From Sphingomonas sp. S-NIH.Pt15_0812 (GTDB taxonomy: Bacteria; Pseudomonadota; Alphaproteobacteria; Sphingomonadales; Sphingomonadaceae), in assembly GCF_003951315.1 (NCBI RefSeq), contig NZ_QLJH01000016.1:1-64000 (forward strand): a stretch of 64,000 nt of DNA, written 5' to 3'. The notes below the pieces were generated by a model. That model searched no databases, had not been told where the DNA came from, and saw only the letters and a list, made by a program, of their open reading frames with translations. Made by a program: the position numbers and the translations under genes. Shown here in pieces: positions 1-8,476 of this stretch. Numbering within the stretch: the stretch's first letter is position 1; every line of letters begins with the position of its first letter.

Positions 1-111
1 GCCGCTCGCACCCGCGACGACCTGTACCGCGCCATCGGTGCCGCCATCGACACCTTCACGCCTGCCGAGTGCGCCAACTACTTCGCCGCTGCAGGATATG
101 ATGCGTACTGA
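1..111 (+). mobile_element. IS630-family transposase, C-terminal end (partial)
   Basis: The window opens inside an open frame that reads to TGA at 109-111. The last 36 residues, including TFTPAECANYFAAAGY, match the C-terminal tail typical of IS630-superfamily DDE transposases, where a short helix around the final catalytic acid is followed by a ..ECxNYFxxAGY ending. Only this tail is present; the catalytic core lies left of the window. IS630 elements insert at TA dinucleotides, and a TA lies at 125-126, so the right end of the element is probably near 124. Family call is from recognition of the tail only. Confidence 0.75.
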
Positions 112-123
112 TCGGAATCTGCT

Positions 124-255
124 CTAGAAGTCGCGACCGTTTGTCATAGCGTTATCGTAATCGACGATCATGCCGGCTTCTGCGGGCGCGGTGACTGCAA
201 AAGCGGTAACGATCGCAGTGATCGCGGCGGCAAAGGCAAACTTTGAATCCTTGAC
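124..255 (-). pseudogene. remnant of a small secreted protein interrupted by the IS
   Basis: A leftward frame encodes a clear signal-peptide-like stretch (KFAFAAAITAIVTAFAVTAP, then AEAG as a likely cleavage site) followed by MIVDYDNAMTNGRDF and a TAG stop. The TAG uses the TA at 125-126, the expected IS630 target, so the stop was probably created by the insertion. No ATG, GTG or TTG precedes the signal peptide in frame before an upstream TAA at 292-294, so the start is also lost or non-standard. I do not recognise the family. Its downstream part would lie beyond the IS, outside the window. Confidence 0.35.
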
Positions 256-445
256 GATATGTCCACTATGTAATAAATTGGCATTGGCAAGTTAAGCTGA
301 CCAACCCGATTTTTAAAATGTCGATCGATTGGCTTGTGGCTTCGGCTAAGCTTGATAAGGGACGAGCGCTACACACGGCTTTTTACCTGTTATGTCCCAT
401 GACAGGAAATGCGCTAAAAACCCATTATGATATCACGAATAAATA

Positions 446-471
446 GTTCCATGAATTATCGATCATGGAAC
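446..471. repeat. perfect 9-bp inverted repeat
   Basis: GTTCCATGA at 446-454 and TCATGGAAC at 463-471 are perfect inverted copies separated by 8 bases (ATTATCGA). No T-run follows on either strand, so it is more operator-like than terminator-like. Function unknown. Confidence 0.5.
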
Positions 472-703
472 GGTGAAGTCGTACCGACCCGGTCGCCTTC
501 GCGCGAAATATTTGGCGATCGTCATAAGTTGTTAAAACGGCGCGAAAATCTGGCCTTTGACCTATCTGGCCTTGCCGTTGGCCAGAGCGCGGGCGCAAGG
601 GTGCCAGTCACCCCGTCGATATGATGGCGACACGACGCGTCGGATCGGTCGGTTGCGAGATGGGGATTGGCGACCGACCGGAGGCAGGATCACATCGTTC
701 CGG

Positions 704-1807
704 TCAGGCGACGCGACCGAGTGCGATATAGCGTTGCAGATGCTGGTCCTGATCGCCGAGATGATGATCGATCATCGTGATCCGCTTGGCATAATGCGAC
801 AGCGGCAATTCCCAGGTCATGCCGATGCCGCCATGAAGCTGGATCGCTTCCTCGGCGACGAGCTGGCCGGTCGCGCCGACCGTGTATTTCGCCGCCGACA
901 GACGCCGGTCCCGGTCCGCGCCCTGGTCGTGATCGAAGGCGTCGGCGGCATTGATGACGGCGGAGCGGGCCTGCTCCACCTCCAGCAGCACGGTGGCGAT
1001 GCGGTGCTGCAGCGCCTGGAACTTGCCGATCGGTACGCCGAACTGCTTGCGGGTGCGCAGATAGTCGATCGTCATCGCCTTCGCGACCTCCATCGCCCCC
1101 AGCGCCTCCGCCGAGAGCGCAAGGAGCGCGGCTGCCTCGGCCGCGGCCAGGGCGGCGCGCCCGTCCGCCGCGACCCGGGCCTCATCTGCCACCATCACGC
1201 CCGACAGCCGGACCTCGCCGGAGCGACCGCCATCGACGTTGGCATAGCCCTGGACGGTGAGGCCCGGCGCGTCGGTCGGGACGAGGAACAGCGAGGCGCC
1301 ATCCTCGGTCTGTGCAGACACCAGCAGCAGCGCCGCCGCCTCCGCCTGCGCGACCACCGCCTTGGCGCCATCGATTCGCCATCCCTCGCCGTCGCGCGTC
1401 GCGCACGTGGCATAGGGGGCGTCCTGGCCACGGTCCTGCGGCTCCGCGTCCGCCAGCGCCACGATGGAGGTGCCGGCGACGATCGGCTCCAGCAGATCGG
1501 GGCGACCGGCGGTGGCCAGGGCATGGCCGACCGTCAGCGCGCCCAGGAACGGCTCGACCGCCAGGGCGCGCCCGATCTCCTCGAACACCACCATGATGTC
1601 GAAGCCCGAACCGCCGAAGCCGCCCGCCGCCTCCGGAAACAGCGCGCCGATCACGCCCAGTTCCGCCAGTCCCTGCCACACCGCCGGATCATAGCCGGTA
1701 TCGCCATAGGCGGCGGTATTGCGCCGGTCGACCGGTGCCCGCTCCGCCAAGAAACGGCGGAGCGTGTCCGCCAGCATCCGCCGGTCCTCGCTATGCTGGA
1801 AATCCAT
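704..1807 (-). CDS. acyl-CoA dehydrogenase, PimD-like small subunit
   Basis: 367 residues with the three-part acyl-CoA dehydrogenase fold: N-terminal helical domain (MDFQHSEDRRMLADTLRRFL), central beta domain and a C-terminal flavin-binding helical domain containing RKQFGVPIGKFQALQHR and EAIQLHGGIGMTWE, both hallmark ACAD stretches. These enzymes are FAD-dependent and oxidise acyl-CoA thioesters to enoyl-CoA. It is translationally coupled to the upstream dehydrogenase through a TGATG junction at 1805-1809. This paired small/large arrangement and the sequences resemble pimeloyl-CoA dehydrogenase PimD/PimC; the true acyl substrate (dicarboxylate, branched chain, steroid side chain) cannot be told from sequence. 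Confidence 0.85.
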   Translation of the reverse strand: MDFQHSEDRRMLADTLRRFLAERAPVDRRNTAAYGDTGYDPAVWQGLAELGVIGALFPEAAGGFGGSGFDIMVVFEEIGRALAVEPFLGALTVGHALATAGRPDLLEPIVAGTSIVALADAEPQDRGQDAPYATCATRDGEGWRIDGAKAVVAQAEAAALLLVSAQTEDGASLFLVPTDAPGLTVQGYANVDGGRSGEVRLSGVMVADEARVAADGRAALAAAEAAALLALSAEALGAMEVAKAMTIDYLRTRKQFGVPIGKFQALQHRIATVLLEVEQARSAVINAADAFDHDQGADRDRRLSAAKYTVGATGQLVAEEAIQLHGGIGMTWELPLSHYAKRITMIDHHLGDQDQHLQRYIALGRVA

Positions 1808-3006
1808 CAGAGCCCCACGATCATCTTGGAAATGATGTTCTTCTGCACTTCGTTCGATCCGCCGAAGATCGACAGCTTGCGCATGTTGAAATAGGTCGAG
1901 GCGGCGGTGTTCGCGTCCTCCGGCCCGATGGGTTGGCCATTATAGCCCTCCTCCAGCGCCTCGGGCACGAAGGGCTGGGCATAGATGCCGAAGGCCCGGC
2001 GTTGCAACGCGGTGATCGCCTGGCGGATTTCGGTGCCCTTGATCTTGAGCATCGAGCTTTCCGCGCCCGGCGCGCCGCCATGCGCCGCCGCCGCGACGAC
2101 GCGGAGATTGGTGGTGGCCATGTTGGCGAGGTCGATCTCGATCCGCGCCAGCCGGGCCGCGAACAGCGGATCGTCGGCGAGTGGTCGGCCCCCACGGGTC
2201 AGCGTCGCCGCGGTCGCCCGCAGCCGGTCGAAGGCCGCGGCCGATGCGCCGACCCCGGCGATATTGGTTCGCTCATAGGTCAGCAGGTATTTGGCGTAGG
2301 TCCAGCCCTTATTCTCTTCGCCGACCAGATTGGCGACCGGCACGCGCACGTCGGTGAAGAACACCTCGTTCACCTCGGCATCGCCATCGAGCAGCACGAT
2401 CGGTCGCACCTCGACGCCGGGGCTCTTCATGTCGATCAGGAGGAAGGAGATGCCCTCCTGCGCCTTGGCGGTGGGATCGGTGCGGACCAGGCAGAAGATC
2501 CAGTCGGCATATTGGCCGAGCGTCGTCCAGGTCTTCTGCCCGTTGACGACATAATGGTCGCCGTCGCGCACCGCGCTGGTCTTCAGGCTGGCGAGGTCGG
2601 AACCGGCGCCCGGCTCCGAATAGCCCTGGCACCACCAGTCGGTGCCGTCGAGGATGCGGGGCAGATAGTGGCGGCGCTGTTCCTCGGTGCCGTATTTGAT
2701 CAGCACGGGGGCGAGCATCGACAGGCCGAAGGGGACGATGCGCGGCGCGTGGGCGCGTGCGGTCTCGTCGTCGAAGATCGCGCGCTGGACCACCGACCAG
2801 CCGGGGCCGCCATATTGCTCGGGCCAGTGATTGGCGAGCCAGCCGCGCGCATGGAGGACGGCGTGCCATTCCTCCATGTCCGCCTTGGTCAGGTGGAGGC
2901 CGCGCCGCACCTTGTCGGACAGGCGGGCGGGAAGCTTCTCGGACAGGAATTGCCGTACCTCGTCACGGAAAGCCTCTTCCCCCAAAGTGAAGCGCAGGTC
3001 CATCAA
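1807..3006 (-). CDS. acyl-CoA dehydrogenase, PimC-like large subunit
   Basis: 399 residues. The N-terminus MDLRFTLGEEAFRDEVRQFL, the central GYSEPGAGSDLASLKTSA and YVVNGQKTWTT motifs, and the C-terminal FGGSNEVQKNIISK flavin/tetramer region identify an acyl-CoA dehydrogenase of the kind annotated as pimeloyl-CoA dehydrogenase large subunit. It is first in a two-gene leftward operon with the small subunit, whose ATG shares one base with this gene's TGA. Together they probably form a heteromeric FAD enzyme in beta-oxidation of an unusual acyl-CoA. The 88 bp upstream separate it from the last gene of the carbohydrate operon, and both are read leftwards, so read-through is possible. Confidence 0.88.
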   Translation of the reverse strand: MMDLRFTLGEEAFRDEVRQFLSEKLPARLSDKVRRGLHLTKADMEEWHAVLHARGWLANHWPEQYGGPGWSVVQRAIFDDETARAHAPRIVPFGLSMLAPVLIKYGTEEQRRHYLPRILDGTDWWCQGYSEPGAGSDLASLKTSAVRDGDHYVVNGQKTWTTLGQYADWIFCLVRTDPTAKAQEGISFLLIDMKSPGVEVRPIVLLDGDAEVNEVFFTDVRVPVANLVGEENKGWTYAKYLLTYERTNIAGVGASAAAFDRLRATAATLTRGGRPLADDPLFAARLARIEIDLANMATTNLRVVAAAAHGGAPGAESSMLKIKGTEIRQAITALQRRAFGIYAQPFVPEALEEGYNGQPIGPEDANTAASTYFNMRKLSIFGGSNEVQKNIISKMIVGL

Positions 3007-3094
3007 TCCTCTCCCATGCCACCAGCTCAGGGCTTAGCACGGGTTCGGATCGTGGCAAATGCAAAACATACCAGATATTCGATAACGCGACGCT

Positions 3095-4087
3095 CTACTC
3101 CGCCGCGACCGCCATGGGCAGGCTGGCGCCCAATTCGCGGGCGAACCAGCGCGCGGTCTGCGGCAGGCCGTCGTCGAGCGCGACATGCGGTTCCCAACCG
3201 AGCAGGTCGCGGGCGCGGGCGATGTCCGGGCGGCGGCGGCGCGGGTCGTCCTGGGGCAGGTCGTGATGCGTCACCGCCGCCGCGCTGGGCACGATCGCCA
3301 GCACCTTGGTCAGCAGTTCGCCGATGGTGAATTCCTCCGGATTGCCGAGATTGACCGGCTCGGTGCCGTCGATGTCGCTTTCCATCAGGCGGATCAGTCC
3401 CTCCACCATGTCGCTGACATAGCAGAAGCTGCGCGTCTGACTGCCATCGCCATAGATGGTGATCGGCTCGCCGCGCAGCGCCTGGCACACCAGATTGGAG
3501 ACGACGCGTCCGTCGTCCGGGTGCATGTGCGGGCCATAGGTGTTGAAGATGCGCGCCACCCGCACCTCGGCCCGCCGCATCCGCGCGTAGTCGAAGGTCA
3601 TCGCCTCGGCCGCCCGCTTGCCCTCGTCGTAACAGGCGCGCGGGCCGGTGCAGCTCACCCAGCCACGATAGCCTTCGACCTGCGGGTGGACTTCCGGATC
3701 GCCATAGACCTCGCTGGTCGAGGTCAGCAGGAAGCGCGCGCCGCTTTGTTCGGCAAGGCGCAGCAGGTGATGCGTGCCGACGACGTTGGTCAGCATCGTA
3801 TGTTCGGGATCGACCTGATATTGCGGCGGCGAGGCGGCGCAGGCGCAATTGTAGATGCGCGTGATCCGATCCGCCTGGTCGAGCACCGCCTGGGGCAGGG
3901 GGGCGACGATATCCGCCTCGACGAAGCTGTAGCGAGGCAGGTCGGCCAGCGTGTCGAGGTTGGAGACTCGCGCGGTCTGGAGATTGTCGAGGCAGATGAC
4001 CTCGAACCCGCGTTCGCTCAGCGCCCGGCACAGATGCGATCCGATGAAACCGGCGCCACCGGCGACGAGGGCGATGTCCGTGGTCAT
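3095..4087 (-). CDS. NAD-dependent epimerase/dehydratase, UDP-xylose-synthase-like
   Basis: 330-residue extended short-chain dehydrogenase. The NAD-binding GGAGFIGSH motif is at residues 10-18, the catalytic Tyr-Lys pair is YDEGK with preceding TSTSEVYGDPEVHPQ, and RIFNTYGPHMHPDDGRVV follows. This set is characteristic of UDP-glucuronate decarboxylases and close relatives that work on nucleotide sugars. It lies 12 bp downstream of a glycosyltransferase in the leftward carbohydrate operon, so it probably supplies or modifies an activated sugar such as UDP-xylose; exact substrate is inferred only. It is the last gene of the run and the only one not joined by an overlap. Confidence 0.8.
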   Translation of the reverse strand: MTTDIALVAGGAGFIGSHLCRALSERGFEVICLDNLQTARVSNLDTLADLPRYSFVEADIVAPLPQAVLDQADRITRIYNCACAASPPQYQVDPEHTMLTNVVGTHHLLRLAEQSGARFLLTSTSEVYGDPEVHPQVEGYRGWVSCTGPRACYDEGKRAAEAMTFDYARMRRAEVRVARIFNTYGPHMHPDDGRVVSNLVCQALRGEPITIYGDGSQTRSFCYVSDMVEGLIRLMESDIDGTEPVNLGNPEEFTIGELLTKVLAIVPSAAAVTHHDLPQDDPRRRRPDIARARDLLGWEPHVALDDGLPQTARWFARELGASLPMAVAAE

Positions 4088-4099
4088 GCCATTCTCTCC

Positions 4100-5176
4100 T
4101 TAGACGAAGGATCCGACCGGCGCGGCGACGCGGAGGGCGGCGGTCAGGTGACGCTCCAGCTCCTCGGCCCGATGCGCGGCGGTATGTTCCGCGAGGATGC
4201 GGGCGCGGCCGGCATGACCGATCGCAACCAGATCGGCCTCTTCCAGCATCGTGGCGACATCGTCCGCACCATCGGCCAGCAGGATCTCGGCGTCCGGGGT
4301 GAGGAGCTGGTCCAGCCCGGCCCAGCGATCGGAGATGATCGCGGTGCCGCACGCCGCCGCCTCGAACAGCCGGACCGAGGGCGACCAGCCCGCCGCGATC
4401 ATGTCGGCGCGCGTGACGTTCAGCGTCGCACGGCTGGCGGAATAGAAACCGGGATGGTCGGCAGGCGGCAGATGCTCGATCCGCTCGACATTGGCGGGCC
4501 AGTCGATGCCGGCGGGATATTGCGGTCCGGCGACGACGAACCGGCGATCGGGGGCGCGACGCGCCGGCTCGATCAGCAACCGCTCCAGCGTCGGCTGCCG
4601 ATCGTGGCTGTAGGTGCCGAGATAGGAGAGATCCCAGCGTGCGGGGCTGTCCAGCGGTCGGTAGCGTTCGGCATCGACCGAGCAGTAGAGCGGGCGTGCC
4701 GCCGGCGATCCATATTGCCGCTCCAGTCGGTCCAGCGTCGGTCCGCCGGTGAAGGACAGATAGACCGCATAGCCCGGGATCAGCTCGGCCGACAGATAGT
4801 CGCAGGCGCCGCGTTCCAGCGCCGCGAGCGTCACCGGCGTGTCGATGTCGTAGAAGCCGACCGGCCCGCTCGCCCAGCTTTGCGCGAGATGGCCGACCGC
4901 GATCCCCTCGGGCACATAGGAGCCGACGATCACCGCATCGGCGGCGGCGATCTCGTGCCGCCAGCGGTTCAGGTCGTCGAGGCTGTCGTAGAATTCCAGG
5001 CGGCAATAGCCGGGCGAGGGTTCGTCGCGATGATCGGCATACCAGGGCTTGTCGCGCTCCAGGAACAGTATGTCGTGCCCACGTGCCGCGAAGGCGGCGA
5101 GCAGCGCGCGGAAGGTCGTGGCATGACCATTTCCCCAGGAGGAGGAAAGCGTCAGGCCGAGGACGACAAGCTTCAT
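4100..5176 (-). CDS. CgeB-like glycosyltransferase
   Basis: 358 residues. The start MKLVVLGLTLSSSWGNGHATTFRAL and the acceptor-side Rossmann half are followed by a C-terminal half with SPSVRLFEAAACGTAIISDRWAGLDQLL, the donor-binding region seen in CgeB/GT4-type transferases (E of LFEAAACG being the usual nucleotide-sugar contact). It is likely cytosolic and transfers a sugar to an unknown acceptor. Its ATG overlaps the TGA of the gene upstream by four bases (5173-5176), implying coupled translation. It shares architecture with the next gene and may be an old duplicate of it. Confidence 0.72.
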   Translation of the reverse strand: MKLVVLGLTLSSSWGNGHATTFRALLAAFAARGHDILFLERDKPWYADHRDEPSPGYCRLEFYDSLDDLNRWRHEIAAADAVIVGSYVPEGIAVGHLAQSWASGPVGFYDIDTPVTLAALERGACDYLSAELIPGYAVYLSFTGGPTLDRLERQYGSPAARPLYCSVDAERYRPLDSPARWDLSYLGTYSHDRQPTLERLLIEPARRAPDRRFVVAGPQYPAGIDWPANVERIEHLPPADHPGFYSASRATLNVTRADMIAAGWSPSVRLFEAAACGTAIISDRWAGLDQLLTPDAEILLADGADDVATMLEEADLVAIGHAGRARILAEHTAAHRAEELERHLTAALRVAAPVGSFV

Positions 5177-6261
5177 GCCGCCACCCGCAGCGCCGAGACT
5201 TGGGCGCGGAGCAACCTGTCGAGCAGGTCGCCGCGCCGGTCATAGGTATGTTCCGCCAGCACCCGCGCCAGCGCCGCGCGGCCGATCGTCCGGGCGCGGT
5301 CGGCCTCCAGCGTGGCGAGATGCTCGGCCACGTCCTGCCCGTCGCGCGCGACCAGCACTTCCGCGCCGGGTTTCAGGAACAGCTCGATCCCCTCCCATGC
5401 GTCGGTGATCAGGCAGGCGGCGGCGCCCGCCGCCTCGAACACGCGGGTGGCGGGGGAGAAGCCGATATGCGCCATCGAGTCGCGCGCGACGTTCAGCACC
5501 GCGCGCGGCGTGCAGTTGAACGCATTGTGCTCGGCGGTGAAGACATGGCCGCGATGGCGGACATTGGCGGGCATCGCCTTGCCCTCCCAGCCATTGCCGC
5601 CGATCAGGAAGGCACGGTGGGCCATCGAGGCGGCGGGGCGGAGGAAGAATTCCTCGACCCGCGCCTCGCGGTCGGGGAGTCGGTTGCCGAGGAACGCCAG
5701 GTCGCAGGCGAAGCGGGGATCGGGCGGCACCGGATGATGGGTGCTGGGATCGAGCGCGTTGTAGACCGGCACGCATTCCGCCGCGCCGAAGTGGCGATAG
5801 GCGTCCACCACCGGGTCGCCGCCGCCATAGGTCAGCACCAGGTCGAGATCGGGCAGCGCGGCGCGGACCGGATGGTCCGGATCGGCGCGCATCTCGTCCA
5901 ACGTCGCGGCGGCATCGACATCCCAGAAGATCTTGAGCGCATTTTTGCGGGCATGGGTGGTGATCCCCGCCAGCAGTTCGCGGTCGAACACGCCGACGCC
6001 GTTCGCCTTGACGACGATATCGGCGTCGCCCGCCTCGGCGAGCACGTCGCGCACCGCCTCGATGGTCGCTGGATAGACGACCGAGCGTGCCCATGCGGGC
6101 GGGTCGATGTCGCGATGCTGCTGCCGGTCGAAGGCGTCGGGTTCGTAGAAGGTGATCCGGTGCCCGCGTTCCGCCAGTGCACGCAGGATGCCGCGATAAT
6201 AGGTCGCCGCCCCGTTCCAATAGGAGGAGAGCAGGCTGGAACCGTAAAAGGCGATCTTCAC
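5173..6261 (-). CDS. CgeB-like glycosyltransferase
   Basis: 362 residues starting MKIAFYGSSLLSSYWNGAATYYRGI, with the same plan as its downstream neighbour: N-terminal Rossmann half, then FSPATRVFEAAGAAACLITDAWEGIELF as the donor-site motif. The start codon is GTG at 6259-6261, inside a four-base GTGA overlap with the previous gene; the end overlaps the next gene by four bases as well. Predicted cytosolic, GT4/CgeB type. Donor and acceptor unknown. Confidence 0.72.
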   Translation of the reverse strand: MKIAFYGSSLLSSYWNGAATYYRGILRALAERGHRITFYEPDAFDRQQHRDIDPPAWARSVVYPATIEAVRDVLAEAGDADIVVKANGVGVFDRELLAGITTHARKNALKIFWDVDAAATLDEMRADPDHPVRAALPDLDLVLTYGGGDPVVDAYRHFGAAECVPVYNALDPSTHHPVPPDPRFACDLAFLGNRLPDREARVEEFFLRPAASMAHRAFLIGGNGWEGKAMPANVRHRGHVFTAEHNAFNCTPRAVLNVARDSMAHIGFSPATRVFEAAGAAACLITDAWEGIELFLKPGAEVLVARDGQDVAEHLATLEADRARTIGRAALARVLAEHTYDRRGDLLDRLLRAQVSALRVAA

Positions 6262-7370
6262 GCGGCGTTCCTTCGGTTCGGCAGGACGTCGAGCGTGGTG
6301 AGGATCGCCATCAACTCGTCGACGCGGTGGACACAGGTGTGGCGGGCGCGGATCGTCTCCAGCCCGGCCGTGGCGAGCGACCGGCGCAGCTCGGCATCCT
6401 CGCGCAAATCACGGAGCGTCCGGGTCATCGCATCGCCATCGGCGGCGAAGAGGAAGTCGGTGCCGGGGCGGAACAGCTGCTCGGCATCGTCCCACGGTGC
6501 CGAGGCGAGCGGGATGCCGCAGGCCAGCGCCTCGAACACGCGGATCGTGGGAATGCCGGGCAAGAGGCTGGTATAGTAACGACGCGGCACATGCACGGTC
6601 GCCAGCGCGCGTGCGAAGATCGCCGGGGCGGCGGCATTGGGGGCCCAGCCATGATAGGTCGCGCCGGCCCGGGCCAGCATCGCCCTGGCGTCATCCGGGT
6701 AGCGGACGCCGTAGATGTCGAGCGGCAGTCCGGCGGCGCGGGCGGGTTCGAGCAGATAGTCGGCGATCTCGCGCGTCCGCTCGCCATCGCCCCAATTGCC
6801 GATCCAGACCAGCCCGGCGCGTTCGCCGTCCTCCGCCGGCGGATGGAAGCGGCGCGGATCGGCGGCCTCGTGCCAGGTCCATACCCGGTCGCCCCAGCCC
6901 CAGCCGCGATAAACATGGGCGAGCGTCTCGCCGAACGCCAGTATGCCGTCATAGCCGGACAGGTCATAGGCGCGCATCTCCTCGGGCGCGCTGACCGCGC
7001 GGTGATGCGTGTCGTGGAAGAACAGGGTGAAGCGTGCGCCCCGCTTGCGCATCGTGCCGAGCATCGCGACCAGGTCATGGTCGTTCCACTCATGCACGAT
7101 CACGAGATCGGCGTCGTCCACCTGCGACGCGACATCGTCGGCAAGGGTGACGCTGCGACTGGCCAGTTCCGGATAGGCGGTGCGGTACGCCGCAAGCGCC
7201 GCCTCGCCATGATCGGCGAGGAGGTTGGTCAGGCTCCAGGGAGCGGGCGGGGCGATCGCGGTGACGTCATGACCCCGCGCGACCAATTCGCTCAGCACGC
7301 CGCGCACGAAATGGGCGTTGCCGTGGTTCCAGCAGGATTCCAGGCTGTGCGTGAAATAGACGATCTTCAT
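6258..7370 (-). CDS. CgeB-like / GT4 glycosyltransferase
   Basis: 370 residues from ATG at 7368-7370 (MKIVYFTHSLESCWNHGNAHFVRGVLSEL). The frame is open further upstream but that part lies inside the neighbouring gene; this start sits in the four-base overlap used by all its neighbours. The C-terminal half holds GIPTIRVFEALACGIPLASAPWDDAEQLF, the GT4/CgeB donor motif. It is the third transferase of this architecture in a row, which suggests stepwise assembly of an oligosaccharide or a duplicated activity. No membrane segment or signal peptide is visible. Confidence 0.72.
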   Translation of the reverse strand: MKIVYFTHSLESCWNHGNAHFVRGVLSELVARGHDVTAIAPPAPWSLTNLLADHGEAALAAYRTAYPELASRSVTLADDVASQVDDADLVIVHEWNDHDLVAMLGTMRKRGARFTLFFHDTHHRAVSAPEEMRAYDLSGYDGILAFGETLAHVYRGWGWGDRVWTWHEAADPRRFHPPAEDGERAGLVWIGNWGDGERTREIADYLLEPARAAGLPLDIYGVRYPDDARAMLARAGATYHGWAPNAAAPAIFARALATVHVPRRYYTSLLPGIPTIRVFEALACGIPLASAPWDDAEQLFRPGTDFLFAADGDAMTRTLRDLREDAELRRSLATAGLETIRARHTCVHRVDELMAILTTLDVLPNRRNAA

Positions 7371-8476
7371 GCCGCCACCTGCCCGGTCGGCGTCATCGGC
7401 AGGGCGGGGCGGTCGAGCAGCCGGTCGTAGACGGTGATCATCCCCGCCGCCATCGCCGTCGGGCCATAGGCGGCGGCGCGTTCCCGTGCCCGTGCGCCAT
7501 TGCCCAGCCGCAGTGATCCGTCGGCGGTCAATATGCCGATCGCCTCGGCGAAGCCGTCGGCGTCGTCGGGATCGATGAACACGGCCGCGCCGTCCCAGAG
7601 TTCGCGAAAGGTCGGGATGTCGGACAGCACCAGCGCGCACCCGGCGAGCGCCGCCTCCAGCACCGCCAGCCCGAATGGCTCGTAGCGCGCGGCGGAGGCG
7701 AAGACCGGGCGGGTCGCCAGGATATCGGCGATGCCGCGCTCGCCCAGCTGGCCCAGCGGCACCAGGTGTTCGAACGCCATCGTCTCTCCATGCGGACCGC
7801 TGCAGGGGCCGGCGGCCTGGAACGGCACCGCCAGCCGTGCGGCCGCCCGATCGAGCGTCGCGGCATTCTTTCCCCGGTCCCAGAGCCGGCCGGCGGTGAA
7901 GGCGAAATCCTGGGGCGGGGCGTGGCGCGGGCGCAGGCTGCGGCCGTTATGGACCACGGTCACGCGATCGCGTGCCAGCGCGTGCGCGGAGGCCGTCGCG
8001 GCGGCGAAGGCGGCGCTGGGGCTGACCACCGCATTGGCGCGCGCCAGTCCGCGTGCGGTCAGCAGCGCCTGCCAGGCGAGGTCGGCGGGCAGGGGAGCCT
8101 CGCTGTTCGCCGCCCACCATGTCGCGACACAGCTATGCGCCACCGCCACCACCGGCATGGCGAAGGGGACGACGGCAAAGGCGGGCTGGTTGAGCTGGAC
8201 CAGATCGGCGCCGCGCTGCTGCGCCAGTCGCGCGATGGCGGTCGCGGTCGCGACGACCATCGGTTCGTCGGCCGACAGCCAGTCGAGCGCCAGACCGGTA
8301 TCGATCAGGGTGGCCCCGACCGCCCGCGCATGCATTCGCTGCGCGGCATCGGCCGGCGGCCCGATCACCGCCAGTTCGACCTGATAGCCGCTCCCGGCCA
8401 GCGCGGCGGTCAGTTCCGTTGCATATTGCCAGACGCCGCCAACGGTATCGACGGTCATCAGCAGCCGTGCCGTCAT
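7367..8476 (-). CDS. GT4-family glycosyltransferase
   Basis: 369 residues from ATG at 8474-8476 (MTARLLMTVDTVGGVWQYATELTAAL). Compared with the CgeB-like trio it is a more classical GT4: N-terminal GGVWQYATELTAALAGSGYQVEL acceptor loop, VVHNGRSL hinge, AGRLWDRGKN at the start of the donor domain and SAARYEPFGLAVLEAALAGCALVLSDIPTF as the EX7E-type donor motif. Retaining transfer from a nucleotide sugar is expected. It is linked by four-base overlaps on both sides. The specific sugar is not readable from the sequence. Confidence 0.82.
   Translation of the reverse strand: MTARLLMTVDTVGGVWQYATELTAALAGSGYQVELAVIGPPADAAQRMHARAVGATLIDTGLALDWLSADEPMVVATATAIARLAQQRGADLVQLNQPAFAVVPFAMPVVAVAHSCVATWWAANSEAPLPADLAWQALLTARGLARANAVVSPSAAFAAATASAHALARDRVTVVHNGRSLRPRHAPPQDFAFTAGRLWDRGKNAATLDRAAARLAVPFQAAGPCSGPHGETMAFEHLVPLGQLGERGIADILATRPVFASAARYEPFGLAVLEAALAGCALVLSDIPTFRELWDGAAVFIDPDDADGFAEAIGILTADGSLRLGNGARARERAAAYGPTAMAAGMITVYDRLLDRPALPMTPTGQVAA

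Larger units (their letters stand above)
112..703. other. AT-rich intergenic gap at IS boundary
   Basis: Apart from the broken secreted-protein remnant and one perfect inverted repeat at 446-471, I see no gene here. Base composition from about 240 to 560 is clearly more AT-rich than the rest of the window, as is common beside insertion sequences. Short frames can be opened (for example from an ATG at 427) but have no good ribosome-binding site or recognisable product. Confidence 0.5.

Noticed and set aside
557..1894. Long rightward open frame opposite the PimD-like gene
   Set aside because: Arginine/glycine-rich antisense frame typical of high-GC codon bias; the other strand encodes a clear acyl-CoA dehydrogenase.
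3027..5243. 738-codon leftward frame
   Set aside because: It overlaps two genes with clear motifs in another frame and is low-complexity (Arg/Ala/Pro-rich).
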